Shown here: in pieces, positions 52,008 to 63,549 of the stretch
Position numbering within the stretch: position 1 is the first letter of the stretch
Layout: every line of letters starts with the position of its first letter
NCBI GenBank assembly: GCA_023634235.1
Contig: JAMKCF010000002.1
Location: 15,309,091 to 15,373,090, forward strand
Reading direction: 5' to 3'
Length of the DNA: 64,000 nucleotides
Origin: Pisaster brevispinus
Taxonomy: Eukaryota > Echinodermata > Asteroidea > Forcipulatida > Asteriidae
The notes under the pieces: model-generated
What the model saw: only the letters and a program-made list of their open reading frames with translations
Told to the model about the DNA's origin: nothing
The model's database searches: none
Position numbers and translations under genes: made by a program

Positions 52008-54693
52008 CTGTATTTGTGAAGACTGCGGCTTATTCCAGTGAGTTGTTAATTGAGCCAGGCCTGAAAATGAATGCTCCATTTGCTAACCCCCTAGAGAAAA
52101 GCTCCTTCAAAACGGTGTCCTCTATCAGCTACGTAGCGCCAGGCTCTGTCATGTCGGCACATCGTGAAAAGTGCACTCCACAGCAGAGAATGTTTGCGGA
52201 ACCAGGGGTGCCTGAGACTCTCCAAAAGAAGGACGAAGGTGGAGAATCCTCCTCCTCTCCACTCAGTGAAGGAGTAGAAAAAGAAGAAAAAGCTCCATTG
52301 CTCCAGTCTCATCCTGACGAGGAGCAGAATTCCATCACAACAGCTGAGAAAACCTCCTTGAGATCCCCCCAATCAGTGTCTTTGAGACGCTGTTCATCCG
52401 ACTTGAAGAATCTCCAAGATGATGCTGACAAATTAGGAAGACTACAAAAGAGGTCTAGACCCCAAAACATCCAGTCTGGCATTCTCAATTTACCAAGCTT
52501 TGAACAAGCTGTGGAAGGAGAGACAATGGCTAGGTGCATTGCGGAGATGGCTCGCCATGTTGATGACACCAAGGCGAAAGCTGTAGAGAAGAGCCGTCAG
52601 TACACATACAACCTAGCTCATGGCTTTTCCCCGCGAGACCCGATCAAGTACGTCTCTGGCTCACCAGGCCGTGCTGATTCTCCGAGATCCCTTTACTACA
52701 TACAGAGTCCCACTTCAAGTTCTCATCAAAAACCTGCTCTGAAGAGACACCTTGATGTACGCAGGCAGTTGAGTGCACCTGTTGTTGGAAAGAACCCCCC
52801 ACCACCGAAACCTCCAAGAAGGCACCGTGCGAGCACATCAGAATCCCCTGTCTTCTTAACGACTGCGAACCAAGAAAGCAGACACACTGCGAGTCCTGCA
52901 TCCAGGGCGCATCGGTATGAGCGGCTTAACTCAGATCCTTGTGGCATGCCAGCAGTAGAGAGCGGAGGAAGTGATGGTCAAATTGAAGTTCCACCACCAA
53001 ACAAGAATTCTGCTGAGGAGTATAGATTGCAGAATATTAAAAGTCCCACGCCCTCCACCAATCTCAAAGGTTCCACCACAGTCCAAAGCAGGGAATTAGC
53101 TGATCAAGGCAACAGCTCACCGCAACAAATGAGAAGGTTGATCAATCTGAACAGCTCGGCCGAAAGCCTCAATTCAGATGTTCGACAGCCACTTCAATCA
53201 GTGACGACTTGTAGACCCAAGTTCTTGCACCAGTTTTCAGAGCCGGCCTACACACCGCAAAGTCAGGAGAGCATCCAGCTCCCAGCAGTTGCAAAAAGCA
53301 GAAAGGTATCCAACGAGGAACGCTTCAACCCTACGCGGTCACACTGCACAAAGCTACGCATGCCCAAATCCAGAAGTCATGAATTGGGGTCGTCGCCCAC
53401 CCAACAGCAGAGCTTCAGAGCGGAGAGCCCCAGTCAAAACTCAAGCAACAATAAGAGTCACAGTCAGGCACCATCCAAGATCCCTGTCCCCAAGTCTCTG
53501 GCACTGTCCACTGGACATAATGGGGAGGTAAAGGAGCCCAAAAGTGCACCAGTTAAGCCGCTGCGTTTTAACAATGCGGCTTTCATGTTTGCTGCTCGTG
53601 AGACTCACTCAGCACCAGCGACCCCAGTCGATACACCCACAAAGAAACTGAGTCAGTTACCATCCAAAATACCAGTATCTGGACGTTTCTCGCCTCCGTC
53701 ATTGAAAGGATCTTCTGTTAAACAGTCAGCAACACCTTACAATAAATCTGTGGATAGTGCAACTTCAAAGAAATGTGCGAGTACTGGTGGCATGGACAAA
53801 GTGAAAGACTTCCCTGGGCGTTCTTACTCCCTATCAATCCCAAGCACTAGTGATGGTCATCTTACAACTGAATCAAAGGCGAAAACAAACAAGGGAAACA
53901 TCAGAAAATTTATTCCATCGCAAAATTTCATGAATCGCACAAGCACCCAGTACACCTCGTTGAAACCTTGCCATAGATCTTCCAGATCACAAAGCATGGA
54001 AAACATCGTGGATTCACCACCGCAAAAAGAAAACAGCACCCCTAGCGATGCTGACAGTGGGACTCTAAAAGCAGATGGGACCTACAATACCGTTTGCAAA
54101 AGCAACAGTGGCTCCGGTTTTTCACGCTACCTCTCCCAGATGTCCAAGTACACCGGGGGGAAGGCAGGAAAGGCCGACTTGCAAGACACGCCCAACCGAT
54201 CGAGAGCTTCACTTCCAAATCGCTACAAGAGAAGCGAGTCCTGGGAGGGGGGAGTGAAGGAACCCTTGCTGACGGACTCTCCACAATCTCCGAAACAGCT
54301 GAGTATCGGTGGCAAACTCTGGGGATTCACAAAAAAGAGCCCCATCACGACACGCAAATACAAACTAAACAAAGTCCGCTGCCACTCTGATACCTCCCCT
54401 CCTCTGTCAGGTGCAGCTTCACGCTTCGGATACAGCGGTGTCCCAAAGATCCAGCCAGTGCCCACCAAAAGCCCTGCGAAGTCGCAGGCGAAGAACAGTA
54501 CGCTTGATGGACTTAGACGTATGATGTCGAGGGAATCGTTGGAGAAACCCGTCTCCAGGAAGAGAAATTGCAGCTTCTCCAAGAGCTCTGACTACTACGG
54601 TGTGTGCAAGGCCTGTGGCTTCATTGTGGCTGTTGGAGAAGAGGTTAGCATTCAAGACAAAGTCTACCACGTAGCTTGCTTCAAGTGTACAAG
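52008..54693 (+). CDS. LIM-domain adaptor protein, large 5' coding exon (zyxin/Ajuba-like)
   Basis: The exon is bounded by TTGTTTCAG and AAG|GTAAGT and ends in phase 2. The frame is open through the acceptor, so the start is either the ATG at 52067 or in an upstream exon. From that ATG, 875 codons are visible. The protein is Ser/Pro/Lys-rich and probably disordered, with a proline-rich SH3-ligand-like stretch KNPPPPKPPRRHR (residues about 242-254), a possibly helical segment ETMARCIAEMARHVDDTKAK and several SKIPV motifs. The last residues, DYYGVCKACGFIVAVGEE to YHVACFKC, form the first zinc finger of a LIM domain (ligands C847, C850, H868, C871) plus C874 of the second. A disordered N-terminus with YxGxC-type LIM1 at the C-terminus fits zyxin/LPP/Ajuba/LIMD1 adaptors of cell junctions and actin. 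The exact subfamily is not resolved. The rest of the LIM region was not found. Confidence 0.8.
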
Positions 54694-55330
54694 GTAAGTT
54701 CTATTTGTATTTAATACTGAGTGGCTGTTTCAGCTTATTATTAATTTTGTTTATTTTTATTTAGGTATTTATTTCATTAGACATCCAACAGCGCAAGCGC
54801 AAATAGCAAGATGGTGAATAGGAAACGAGAAGAAATTGTTTAATTTTAGATGTGGGAGGAAAACCCCAGATGGTTCAACCTTGCCCTCTCCACGTTTTGC
54901 CTTTGTCCTTTTGTAATTTATCTTGAGCACTGTTTTAAAAATTTTGTATTTTATCTGTCTGTATTTTTGAAAAGTGGAGTGAAAGAAATAATAAAAATAA
55001 TCATCATCGTGTTACATTGATCAAATACAATAATTAAGTTAAAAGATTTTGCTAAATTTACTTAAAAAGAAGTTTTGAATTGACTTAAGGTCATCGAAAA
55101 CCCTGAACTTTTTCATATAAAACAGTCCCAACTCACAAACTCAGACATGCAACTTTTCAGCTGATTTCTGCTTGTTTTCTTCGATACTAGTGCCATCGAA
55201 TACTGAAAAACACTGTACAAGTTAATTGTGGTTGGCCATTCAACCTTTTTTTGGCAATAGACCTTATGCATATGACTATGATGTCATTTGAGTAGGGCGC
55301 CCTCGGTTAGACCAGGTATGATATTCCTAA
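54694..55330 (+). other. Intron of the LIM gene, 5' part
   Basis: Follows a strong GTAAGT donor. I checked candidate acceptors in the remainder of the window (for example TTTTGTTTCAG at about 56534), and none opens a frame with the expected second LIM finger. Confidence 0.6.
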
Positions 55331-55440
55331 TTTAGTCTGATTTTTCCCCTGGAAACTTTGATTAAGTAGCCTGAAAGTTCATATAGGTCAGCCCTTGTAC
55401 TCAATAAAATTGTCCTACTCTTTTCCCAAGGACCAAACAT
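55331..55440 (+). repeat. Dispersed repeat R5, copy 2
   Basis: TTTAGTCTGATTTTTCCCCT, TAGCCTGAAAGTTC, CAGCCCTTGTACT and CCCAAGGACCAAAC in the same order as at 22838-22985. Confidence 0.65.
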
Positions 55441-56176
55441 CATGCCTGACTAGAGGTCAAAAGAAGGTAGCTCATTGGCTGATCCTGTGCACTGTGCGTA
55501 CGAAGCTGCGCATTTTCCATTGTTTCATCATTGTTTTACCTCTAAGATGGCGGCTTGATGTCGTCAATGCAGACGGTTCATTACAATGTATGTCTGCAGC
55601 AGCTAAACCATCAAAATTTTATAGATCATTTTGGAAAATTTGTTTTGTGTCCAACAGAGGGCAGTATGCCACTCCTTTGGAAACTCACATCCTGCTGTTG
55701 ACCAACTTTTTCTCTGCTGTTTGGAGATGATAGAGGGCGCTTGCCTAGCTCTCTTCCCTCCTTCATTGTGGTCCCTGGGAATTTGGGAAGTGATGAATGA
55801 TTCATCAGCTGGGTTAGCAGCTGTGTAATGTTTTTGAGTCTAGTTTTACATTTGAGTCTAGTTTTATCTTTTCAAAATGTAGGTTTTATGGATTGTAGAT
55901 GATTGCTTTTGGAATGTAATCTTATTCAAGAAATGTAAACCTAAACCTTGTGAAGATGAACATTTCTTGCCGTTTGGTCGGCAATTTACGTTCATATCAG
56001 TTGTGTAATGTAAACAGTTACTCAGATTGGACAAGGACTGAGAAATACTTTATACCTCGAGTGGGATTCGAACCCAACCAAAGACTCATAACTGACAGCA
56101 ATCACATACAGCTGCAATCTCTTGTGTTCCTTTTCGTGATTCTGATTTACAAAAATGTACTTTGCATTATTCTACA
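55441..56176. other. Intronic, no gene seen
   Basis: A worn minus-strand B box (GTGGGATTCGAACCCA, near 56060) suggests a SINE-B-like trace. Otherwise nothing is recognised. Confidence 0.45.
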
Positions 56177-56420
56177 TGTACATCCAACGGCTTAACTATT
56201 TTAGGGGGGCACAAGGTGGGGGGGGGGGGGTCATTTTTTCTAGGGGGGCACTGCTGGCAAATCAATTATAGATTCCAGTTGCACTTTGAATAAAAACTGG
56301 ATCTTGATCTACATAATGGCGGGTTCCAAATGGAGGGGGGATGCCACTGGCATCAATGGGGGGGGATGTTGGGGGCGCAAGTGCCCCCGTGCCCCCCTTA
56401 GTTTTGCCACTGTGTACATC
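56177..56420. mobile_element. hAT-type MITE with 8-bp target duplication
   Basis: TGTACATC is duplicated exactly at 56177-56184 and 56413-56420. The ends between read CAACGGCTTAACTATTTTAG then GGGGGCAC on the left. The reverse complement of the right end is CAGTGGCAAAACTAAGGGGG then GCAC. An 8-bp duplication and CAGNGGC-like termini are the hAT signature. The interior is G-rich and non-coding. Confidence 0.8.
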
Positions 56421-57174
56421 AAGTCTGTCAACCTTCCCAATTTAGAATGGTTTATGTAATGGTTTATACTTTCTCATATTTGTTGTGCTCAGTTTTATAG
56501 ACAAAAATATTTAGCTGACAAAGTTATTTTGTTTCAGAACAAACTGCTTGTTCCATCGAACCTAAGAGCAAAGAAATAGTTTCTTACATTTTCTTGTGAC
56601 ATTCTGTATTGAAATGCCTCATTGCTGATTTATACAAAAAAATGAGGGAATGAACAAAATAATGCATTATGTGAGAACAGCCAATTTGCTGATAGAAGAC
56701 TCCTTTGGGTCCCTCAGAGCTGTTTAACTGTTCGGGAAAGATGAAAACCAACCTGTATTTTGAGAGATAATTGCATCTGAAGAGCCGCCTGTGAGATGAC
56801 CAATCACATCTTGTCTCCAAATGGCTTTTCCTAATTCTCTCCAAGGCTGGACTATTAGTTCACAATATGCCAGCCTTGAAGTCAAGGCAACCTTCCTTTG
56901 CTTCAAGTAGGGCTGTGACAATTTTTGAGTGCAAGGTTTTTTTTTCTTGTTAAAAACAATGATTTATTTTAAATTGCTCTACCTTGTTATTCATTTAAAG
57001 GCACTTTATTTCACCATGTTTGTTTTTATTGGGCAAGATACTTCAAATCTAGGCCTACAGAAAAAAAAAGTCTTGGAGCAAATATACCTGATTTTGAGAA
57101 TTGGTTTTCCAAACTGTTCTAGTTTAGAACATTGTAATGTAACGGCTTACTTTTTTTTAATACGTTGATGCTGA
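56421..57174. other. Intronic, no gene seen
   Basis: No recognisable feature. Confidence 0.5.
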
Positions 57175-57470
57175 CACAATTTCAGACCATTGGTTTTTCC
57201 TCACTTTCTTTGTTGGAGAAAAAAAAATGTCTCGACAACATGTCCAACTTAAGGTATCCCAATTTGTCTTATGAGTTGTAACTTAATTTAGGATGGGTTG
57301 TTACTTAGACCATTGTTTTTGTGACTTTCTTAGGTCCTTTTCACCTCCTGGAGTTATTTGTGTTCATAAACAGAATTTGGAGAGAAAAAATAGCTCAAGG
57401 AACAAGTCCACCTGACAGTATCCCAATTTGTCTCTGGAAGTTGTATTTAAAAGGTTGATGCCCCTGCTCA
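57175..57470. repeat. Diverged tandem duplication, unit about 150 bp
   Basis: Two successive copies share TTAGACCATTG-like starts, GGAGA(A/G)AAAAAA, a CAA-CA-GTCCA block and TATCCCAATTTGTCT followed by a GTTGTA block. The copies differ by indels. Confidence 0.55.
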
Positions 57471-57977
57471 AAATTCCTTATACCACTTTCTGAACTGTCA
57501 GTGAACTGTCTTATCCCCTTTCTTGCCCCTGGGTGGAGAAGACTCCATTTCAATGTTTTCTTAATATCCCCTTTCTAGTAACCCCCCCTCCCACACCCTA
57601 CATAAAAAGAGAGTCTGACAAGCTAATAAGATTTTTTTTATTTGTATGGTGGTAGTGTACGGGAGACTCGATGTTATACGATGGCCCTCCTGGCCAGGTA
57701 ATCGCACAAAGTGTCTGTGACACAACTTCGGCGTGCCGTGTGACACAATCGCATCACGTTTCCTTGATTAGAACGTCACATCAGCTTGCACAAAATTGTT
57801 TGGAGGAACGTGCTCGTTTTGCTCCAGGGAGATCGAGATGGGATTCTGTGCTTCTTATCCTGTAAGACATATGGTTGTGGCGACCGACATGTTTTAAGAA
57901 GTAAATAAAATAATATCCATACTTGGCGAAATCCTATAATATATGTTAATTTTGCATCAGGGATAAAGAATATTATT

Positions 57978-58115
57978 TGGTTTTTACCCATACACTATTT
58001 TCCTGAGTTCTGTGAAAAAAACCCACAGACATAATACTCGGGTGGGATTCGAACCCACAACCTTTATTTTTGTTGAACAGATGTCTTAACACTTGACCAC
58101 CGAGATTGCCAGGTA
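57978..58115 (-). mobile_element. SINE-B copy (minus)
   Basis: CCACAGACATAATACTCGGG, GTGGGATTCGAACCCACAAC and CTTGACCACCGAGATTGCC on the + strand are the complement of the head. The adjoining 57930-57978 has the tail GCATCAGGGATAAAGAATAT. Confidence 0.85.
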
Positions 58116-59239
58116 GCTTAAAGTGAGATCCTACAGTTTCATAACAACTTTGCAGGACTGTTGTCACATTTATTATTGTGGTAATAAGAAGACCTTTTTT
58201 CCATTAATCATCCTGAAATCTTTCGAATAAATTGAAGTGTTTTGTTTTGAGAGAGCAACAATGTTTTTCGGGGGGGTTTCTTTTACATTGCATGCGTCAA
58301 GCGTAACATTTGTTGAAAGATGATCAAACACATTATCGCTCATGTGTAATGAATACTCAACAAACTTCAACAAAGAACGGATAGTTGCGTATTTTCCCCG
58401 CTCAAAATGTTAGACAGCATGTGAAATATATTTGCACTTTGACCAAAAGGTAAAACAAGGCCGTGTCACTGGAGACTTTGATGCACTCAAATGGCAAGAT
58501 CAAATGACATAAATAGTGACACTGTATCCAGAAAATACTTGCTGAACAAAGAATGTGAGAGACACTTTTCCATATGAAGGGTAATGTTAAGTCATCAAAC
58601 TGAATACAGTATCAAGTGGAAACATCTTTGGCCAATCCACCTGCGATCTCTAAAATGTTTGCCCACAATATCAGATGTCCTCTTGGAACAATATGCAGTG
58701 CTGTTTTGCTGTTGTGCCACCCTTTTAGACCCTGGGAATAGAGTGATGTAAAAGTTCTCCGGTCTCGGAAGATCTTAATCCAACATGTTGAACTTCATTC
58801 TTTGATGCGTGGGCTTATCTAGTAAGTTGTTGTCGGAGTAGTTGGGGGTAAAAATTCAGGGTTTTTTTCCTTTCTCTTGAGTTCTTTTAGGACGGAATTC
58901 TTTGGCGTGTTGTTTTTATGGAGATAACTTGTCAGAAGAAATATATTTGTGATATGCCAGGGAAATTTTTGTTAGAAACTTGTTGTCATGTGAACCTTTC
59001 ATATTTGAGTAGAGTTGTCCGTTGGTTCTCTCTCATACCACGAGGGTTTTTTCTGTGGGCCCTCTGGTTTTCCTCCCTCCGGAATAAAAATCAAACACTT
59101 TTGATCTGAGTCTTTGCTCTGCGGTCATTTATGGGTTGATGTGGCTGGCTGCCAAAGGCACCTGTACATGCTGCGGCTTGAACACGTTGTAGCCGCGTCC
59201 TTCGTTATTAGCCTCCCAAGTTATTGTTATTATAACATC
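58116..59239. other. Intronic, no gene seen
   Basis: No recognisable feature. Confidence 0.5.
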
Positions 59240-59408
59240 AGGCCTTGAATTAAACCCATGGCACCCACAGCAATTGCCGTTGGTGCCCTGTGCTTTTGCT
59301 GTGGTGCCCTTTTGCAAAGTTCCAATGCAAGTTTACATTTTCCTCATAGAGTGCCCCTTATCAGTGGAAAATTGCGGTGCCCCTTCAAGAGCAAAGTTCA
59401 AGGCCTGT
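59240..59408. repeat. GGCACC-rich dispersed repeat, copy 2
   Basis: Inverted relative of 3938-4108, with AGGCCTTGAATTAAACCCAT at the left and AAGTTCAAGGCCTG at the right. The two ends are partly inverted to each other. Confidence 0.75.
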
Positions 59409-59490
59409 AACCTGGAAGAAGGGCACAGGGTTGTGGGTTGAAATCCCACGCAAGTCAGCCTGTGGATTTTTTTCCCCGTAGGACTAAAGA
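59409..59490 (+). mobile_element. SINE-B fragment
   Basis: GTTGTGGGTTGAAATCCCAC followed by CAGCCTGTGGATTTTTTTCC. It joins directly to the preceding repeat. Confidence 0.6.
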
Positions 59491-59514
59491 AAGAGTATGA
59501 AGGTTGTAAGATTT

Positions 59515-59830
59515 ATAAGATTGAAATTAGACATGTTCACAGATTTGCAAATAATTTGTATAAAGATAGTCATGGTAGAAAACCTCCTTCTAAATATTGT
59601 TTGCTTAAACGCTATAGTTTTTGAGAAATGGGTAATATAATTAGTTTCGTTCTCGCGCGACCATAACCCGATGTTTGAAAATATTGAAAACGGTATGAGG
59701 GGTTTCCACAAATTTGTCGTGCTTTTAAGGGCCGATTGAACTTAAACTTTCACAGGTTTGTTACACACGATGTGTTGGGTCTTATAAAGTGTGGATACTG
59801 GGCTTTGACAATTACCATTGATGTCCTTGT
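59515..59830 (+). repeat. Old dispersed repeat, uninterrupted copy
   Basis: The intact counterpart of 1-560. It lacks the M1 insertion and so shows where that element landed. Confidence 0.75.
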
Positions 59831-60369
59831 ACTTTAAGTGGTTTGTTATCATTTGCAAATCGTTATGTGATCTTGACAGAATCACTCACCTCCCTGCATC
59901 TCTCCACTCTCCCCCCCAAAAAAAATCCTGAGAAAGATATTGTGTAGATGATGCACTGCTGAGTGTTAAATGAAATTTAGATGGTAGCTAATTCAATAAC
60001 GCCTGGTACTGTAAGTAACTCATTCTCCTAGGCGACCGCGGTGTGCACGTAATGTGCGCAACACTCCAACTCTGATATGAATACAGTTGGACCCCTTTTT
60101 GGTTAGAAGTAACGGTGGTAAACACGTTTCGGTATTTAATAGCCGTGATGCACTCACATCAAGTACAGTCCCTCGTTAATGGATGAACCCGTTCCCCTCA
60201 TAATTCTCTCTGCGTATTCCTCAAGGCTACTTCAAACTATCTTGCATCTGTGACCCACTTTCTTGTAAACCTCCAACGCCAGCGATGATGAGTAGCGGCA
60301 TGTTGTCTCTGAGACTCCTTAGACATAGGGTAAACTGCTCTGCGAATGATGTGTGTAATGTGATTGCCA
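59831..60369. other. Intronic, no gene seen
   Basis: No recognisable feature. Confidence 0.5.
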
Positions 60370-60595
60370 TTTGTGTACGCTGCTCCTAAACTATGGAATC
60401 ATCTCCCTCCTTGTATTAGACAATCATCTTCACTTAATGTCTGTAAATCCAAGTTAAAAACCCCACTTGTTTACGATTAATTCCTTATAGTACTGTTAGT
60501 GTTCTTTGTAATGCGCTGTACAGTATATTCATATAGGTACTGCGCAATATAAATGTCCGTTATTATTATTGTTATTATTATTATTTTGTGACTGC
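60370..60595 (+). mobile_element. CR1/L2-like LINE 3' end
   Basis: The frame from about 60373 encodes VYAAPKLWNHLPPCIRQSSS then LNVCKSKLKTPLVYD and a stop. This is the typical C-terminal tail of CR1/L2 reverse-transcriptase polyproteins (PKLWNxLPxxIR...FKxxLKTxL). The 3' sequence GCGCAATATAAATG and a TATTATTATT tail are also typical. Strongly 5'-truncated. Confidence 0.75.
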
Positions 60596-61072
60596 CAATA
60601 TTTGAGCGACTGCCAGTGCAATGCGTCAACTCAGTGTGCGCCATCCTGTAAAAACGAAGCTGCAAAAAGAGTTGCTTTATGGTGTGGATATCTTCTTTTT
60701 TTTTCCCGCGACTCGAACCAATGTAAACAAACGTAGGCTGGAAAGAAAAATAGTCCTATATCCCAATAGCCGTGCCTCATAGTGGCCGTCCACAATCAGC
60801 TGCAAAATTTGACCTAATTCTATTCAACCAAAAAGGTGGTGTCCCAGATTTGAAATTTCTCACAAATTCATGTACTGTTTTCTTTTAAAACTAAAGAATG
60901 TTTTTGTTCTGTATTACTTTGTCACTTGTTTTGACTGGAAAAGGGTTAATCAGACGTGCCTGGGCAAATGGTAGCAACTGTGACAGAAATGCATTGTTTG
61001 TAAATAACAATATTAACACACAGTTCTTATATAACGCTTCATGACACCCGAGGGTGTCTCAGATTGCTCATA
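60596..61072. other. Intronic, no gene seen
   Basis: No recognisable feature. Confidence 0.5.
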
Positions 61073-61212
61073 AGCCAGCAGACATGGACGAGCTTAAACC
61101 CAAGCGAGGAGAAACAACCTAGACCAATGGCAAGCCAGCTGACATGGATGAGCTTAAACCCAAGCAAGGAGAAACAACCTAGACCAATGGCAGTTCAGCA
61201 GACATGGAGGTC
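61073..61212 (+). repeat. 60-bp tandem repeat, two and a third units
   Basis: Two units of exactly 60 bp (CAGACATGGACGAGCTTAAA, CCCAAGCGAGGAGAAACAAC, CTAGACCAATGG) followed by a third unit that is cut after GACATGGAGG. A diverged continuation resumes at 61704. Confidence 0.85.
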
Positions 61213-61703
61213 GTTCAGACACAGTACTAAAGTCGGTTTTAAGGCGGTTTTAACTCATTCGGGTTTAACTTTGTGTGTCTGAACACTCTTAAAACTTAAC
61301 TGAATCGGGTTGAAACCGAATGAGTTAAATCGGTCGGCGAGGGTGGTTTAACGCTAAACCACTTTGGGTTTATCTTTTAACACGGTGTGTGGACAGAATA
61401 AAAATTACAACATCTGGTTCAACTCACAACAGATGACCACTGACCTGTGTAAGGTCGCTAAGTAAATATGCCTACGTATGCCTCAACGTGCGCCTCAACA
61501 GGGCCGTGCGCTTGCTTTGGTGAATAAACCGGATGTTATTGTGTTGGGTCACGGTGCTATTTGACCTCTTAAAACCGAAGATAAACCCTATCGGGTTTAA
61601 CTTTGAGCTGTCTGAAAGCAAGGTAGTTGTATTTTTACGACCGCCCCCCCGCTGCTCGTAAAATTATACCGGTTTGGGTCTAATTTTAGTACGCTGTCTG
61701 AAC
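61213..61703. mobile_element. TIR element with GTTCAGACA ends
   Basis: Left GTTCAGACACAGTACTAAA. The reverse complement of the right end is GTTCAGACAGCGTACTAAA. Internal repeats of GGGTTTAACTTTG and TCGGGTTT occur. No coding capacity. It sits inside the 60-bp repeat array. Confidence 0.8.
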
Positions 61704-61790
61704 ATGGCCATGGACAAGGTTAGACCCAAGCCAGCGAGAACGGCCAATCCCAAACCCAGTCCAGCGAAACCATCTCAGTTGGTGTTGGGA
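61704..61790 (+). repeat. Resumed, diverged 60-bp repeat
   Basis: CCATGGACAAGGTTAGACCC AAGCCAGCGAGAACGGCC parallels CATGGACGAGCTTAAACCC AAGCGAGGAGAAACAACC upstream. Confidence 0.6.
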
Positions 61791-62259
61791 TAATGTACCA
61801 CTCGACATGGATTGCTACCCTTTGATCAGTGCCATATGGTACTCCATTTTGTGAACGTCAAATTTTCTAGGAACACCTTCAGAGGTGCAGGCTGTTAGAC
61901 TGGCTGAGCTCTGCTGGAGTGAACGTCAAAGCAATATTCACAAGCATTGGTGTGGAAAATACTCTTTTTTTTAGGGGAAATAAAAACATTTACTGATCAG
62001 CATATTCCTGACTGCAATACTGAATATAACTCAAGGCCTAGCCTTGATACTAATTAATTTTCAATACTTATAATTCTCTCCTGCAAATTTGCATATTGAT
62101 TGAAATTATATCATTGCTTGCCTTACCAATCCATGCAATGACCGACCGTGGAGCAATAATCAACTTGCTGTTGGTCACTGCAATCCAGGCTCTGGCCTAC
62201 ATCCCCAGCCCCCTTCCATCCCCACCGCTGACCAACAAACAGTCCCATAACTAAATGAG
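61791..62259. other. Intronic, no gene seen
   Basis: No recognisable feature. Confidence 0.5.
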
Positions 62260-62475
62260 AGTAGGGCTGTGTTTAAATTAGCATAACGTAACAACAAATA
62301 CAATTTATAAGGCGCTATTCCATCAAGATCATAGCGCACATTATTAGAAAATAACATGGATAGAGGTGATTCTTAAGAGCTCTACGAAATAGAGATAAAC
62401 TCCCAGATTCCCTAATGATAGGAGGAAGATTGTTCCAAATCATTGGTCCAGCTACACTGAAAGCTGAACTGGTGA
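62260..62475 (-). mobile_element. CR1/L2-like LINE 3' end (minus)
   Basis: The minus strand encodes VTSSAFSVAGPMIWNNLPPI then IRESGSLSLFRRALKNHLYP, the same C-terminal signature as at 60.4 kb. It is followed after a stop by GCGCCTTATAAATTGTAT, an L2-like 3' end. Confidence 0.75.
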
Positions 62476-63455
62476 CTGGATTTGGCTACGGCTGGCTCAC
62501 TGCGACATCATGCATTGAAGTATAGGACGCAACAGCCGTAGCTGTAGCTGTAGCCGCAAACTCAGATGCAGCCTTATATTAGGATCTGTTTCAGTGAGCT
62601 TTTTAAACTAATTGCTTCAGAGCCAAATGGAACTCAAAGTTCCTCTCATTACTCTATGAATGTATTTTTTTTGTTGGTCTTGATTGCTTGGTAAGTGAAA
62701 TAAGCGATGGAGTGGAAAGAGTTGATGATCCTCAAAAAAGTGGAGTCAATAAGAGATCATAATCATCCCAGTCCAGAATGTCTGTTTGTAATTTTCCCCC
62801 AGTTTTAATTTTTCTTATTTTGTTGGTTAGTGGCGGGAGGATTCTGCCCGTCGTCGTGACCAGGCACTGAACCTGTACAATCAAACCCACTATGCGTGTC
62901 AATTGACTAGCACAGGCAAAATTAAATTTCCCATCAGGAGAGGATCATGTCCACCACCTGTCGTTTGAGGAGCAGGATGACGAGAGGGCTAAAGTCTGCT
63001 CCGGGCTAGATTGCACCCTACTCCAAAATATATGAAGCAATCAGAAGTTATGGAAGTTTGAGTTTCATGTTTTGAACTGCTGCTGCATGTCATCTAATTG
63101 CTGTTGAAGATGATGAAGTGGGTCAGTGTGTTTGTCACTTTGGCCTGAGGCATGTATCATCGAAAAGTTTGTCTTGTATTTGAGATGCCTCTCAAGTAGA
63201 ATGAGACGGAAATTTGTCTTCAAGGGTCTGCCTTATTCAAGGATGGATCTGTATTGTAGCTTTAGTCACTTCCAGGCAAACCCCCCCCCCCTTCAAAAAA
63301 AGAAAGAAGAGAAAAAAACACACACAAAACTCAAAACCCATAAGCAAATATTTCACACACCCTTTGCGTTGTCTACAAGTTCTAGAGATGGATTTCTGCT
63401 CGGAGCTTCTTTCTATTTTTGAAGAAATTTAATTGCGAACATGTAAAGTCAATAT
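62476..63455. other. Intronic, no gene seen
   Basis: A short GTAGCTGTAGCTGTAGC run near 62540. Otherwise nothing is recognised. Confidence 0.5.
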
Positions 63456-63549
63456 GGTTGGGACCAGCTCTGTCCCGGAAGTTTGAATGTGGCGAGACTT
63501 GCACAGTCCCCTGCGTATTCAAACTTCTGGGACCAAGTTGGTCCCAACC
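63456..63549. repeat. Near-perfect 94-bp hairpin
   Basis: Arms GGTTGGGACCAGCTCTGTCC then CGGAAGTTTGAAT, and ATTCAAACTTCTGGGACCAA then GTTGGTCCCAACC. The stem is about 31 bp with few mismatches and a loop of about 30 bases. It could be a miniature foldback element or a structured RNA precursor. Confidence 0.8.

Noticed and set aside
56534..56565. TTTTGTTTCAG as acceptor for the next LIM exon
   Set aside because: In the required phase it reads TNCLFHRT then stop, with no LIM zinc-finger pattern.
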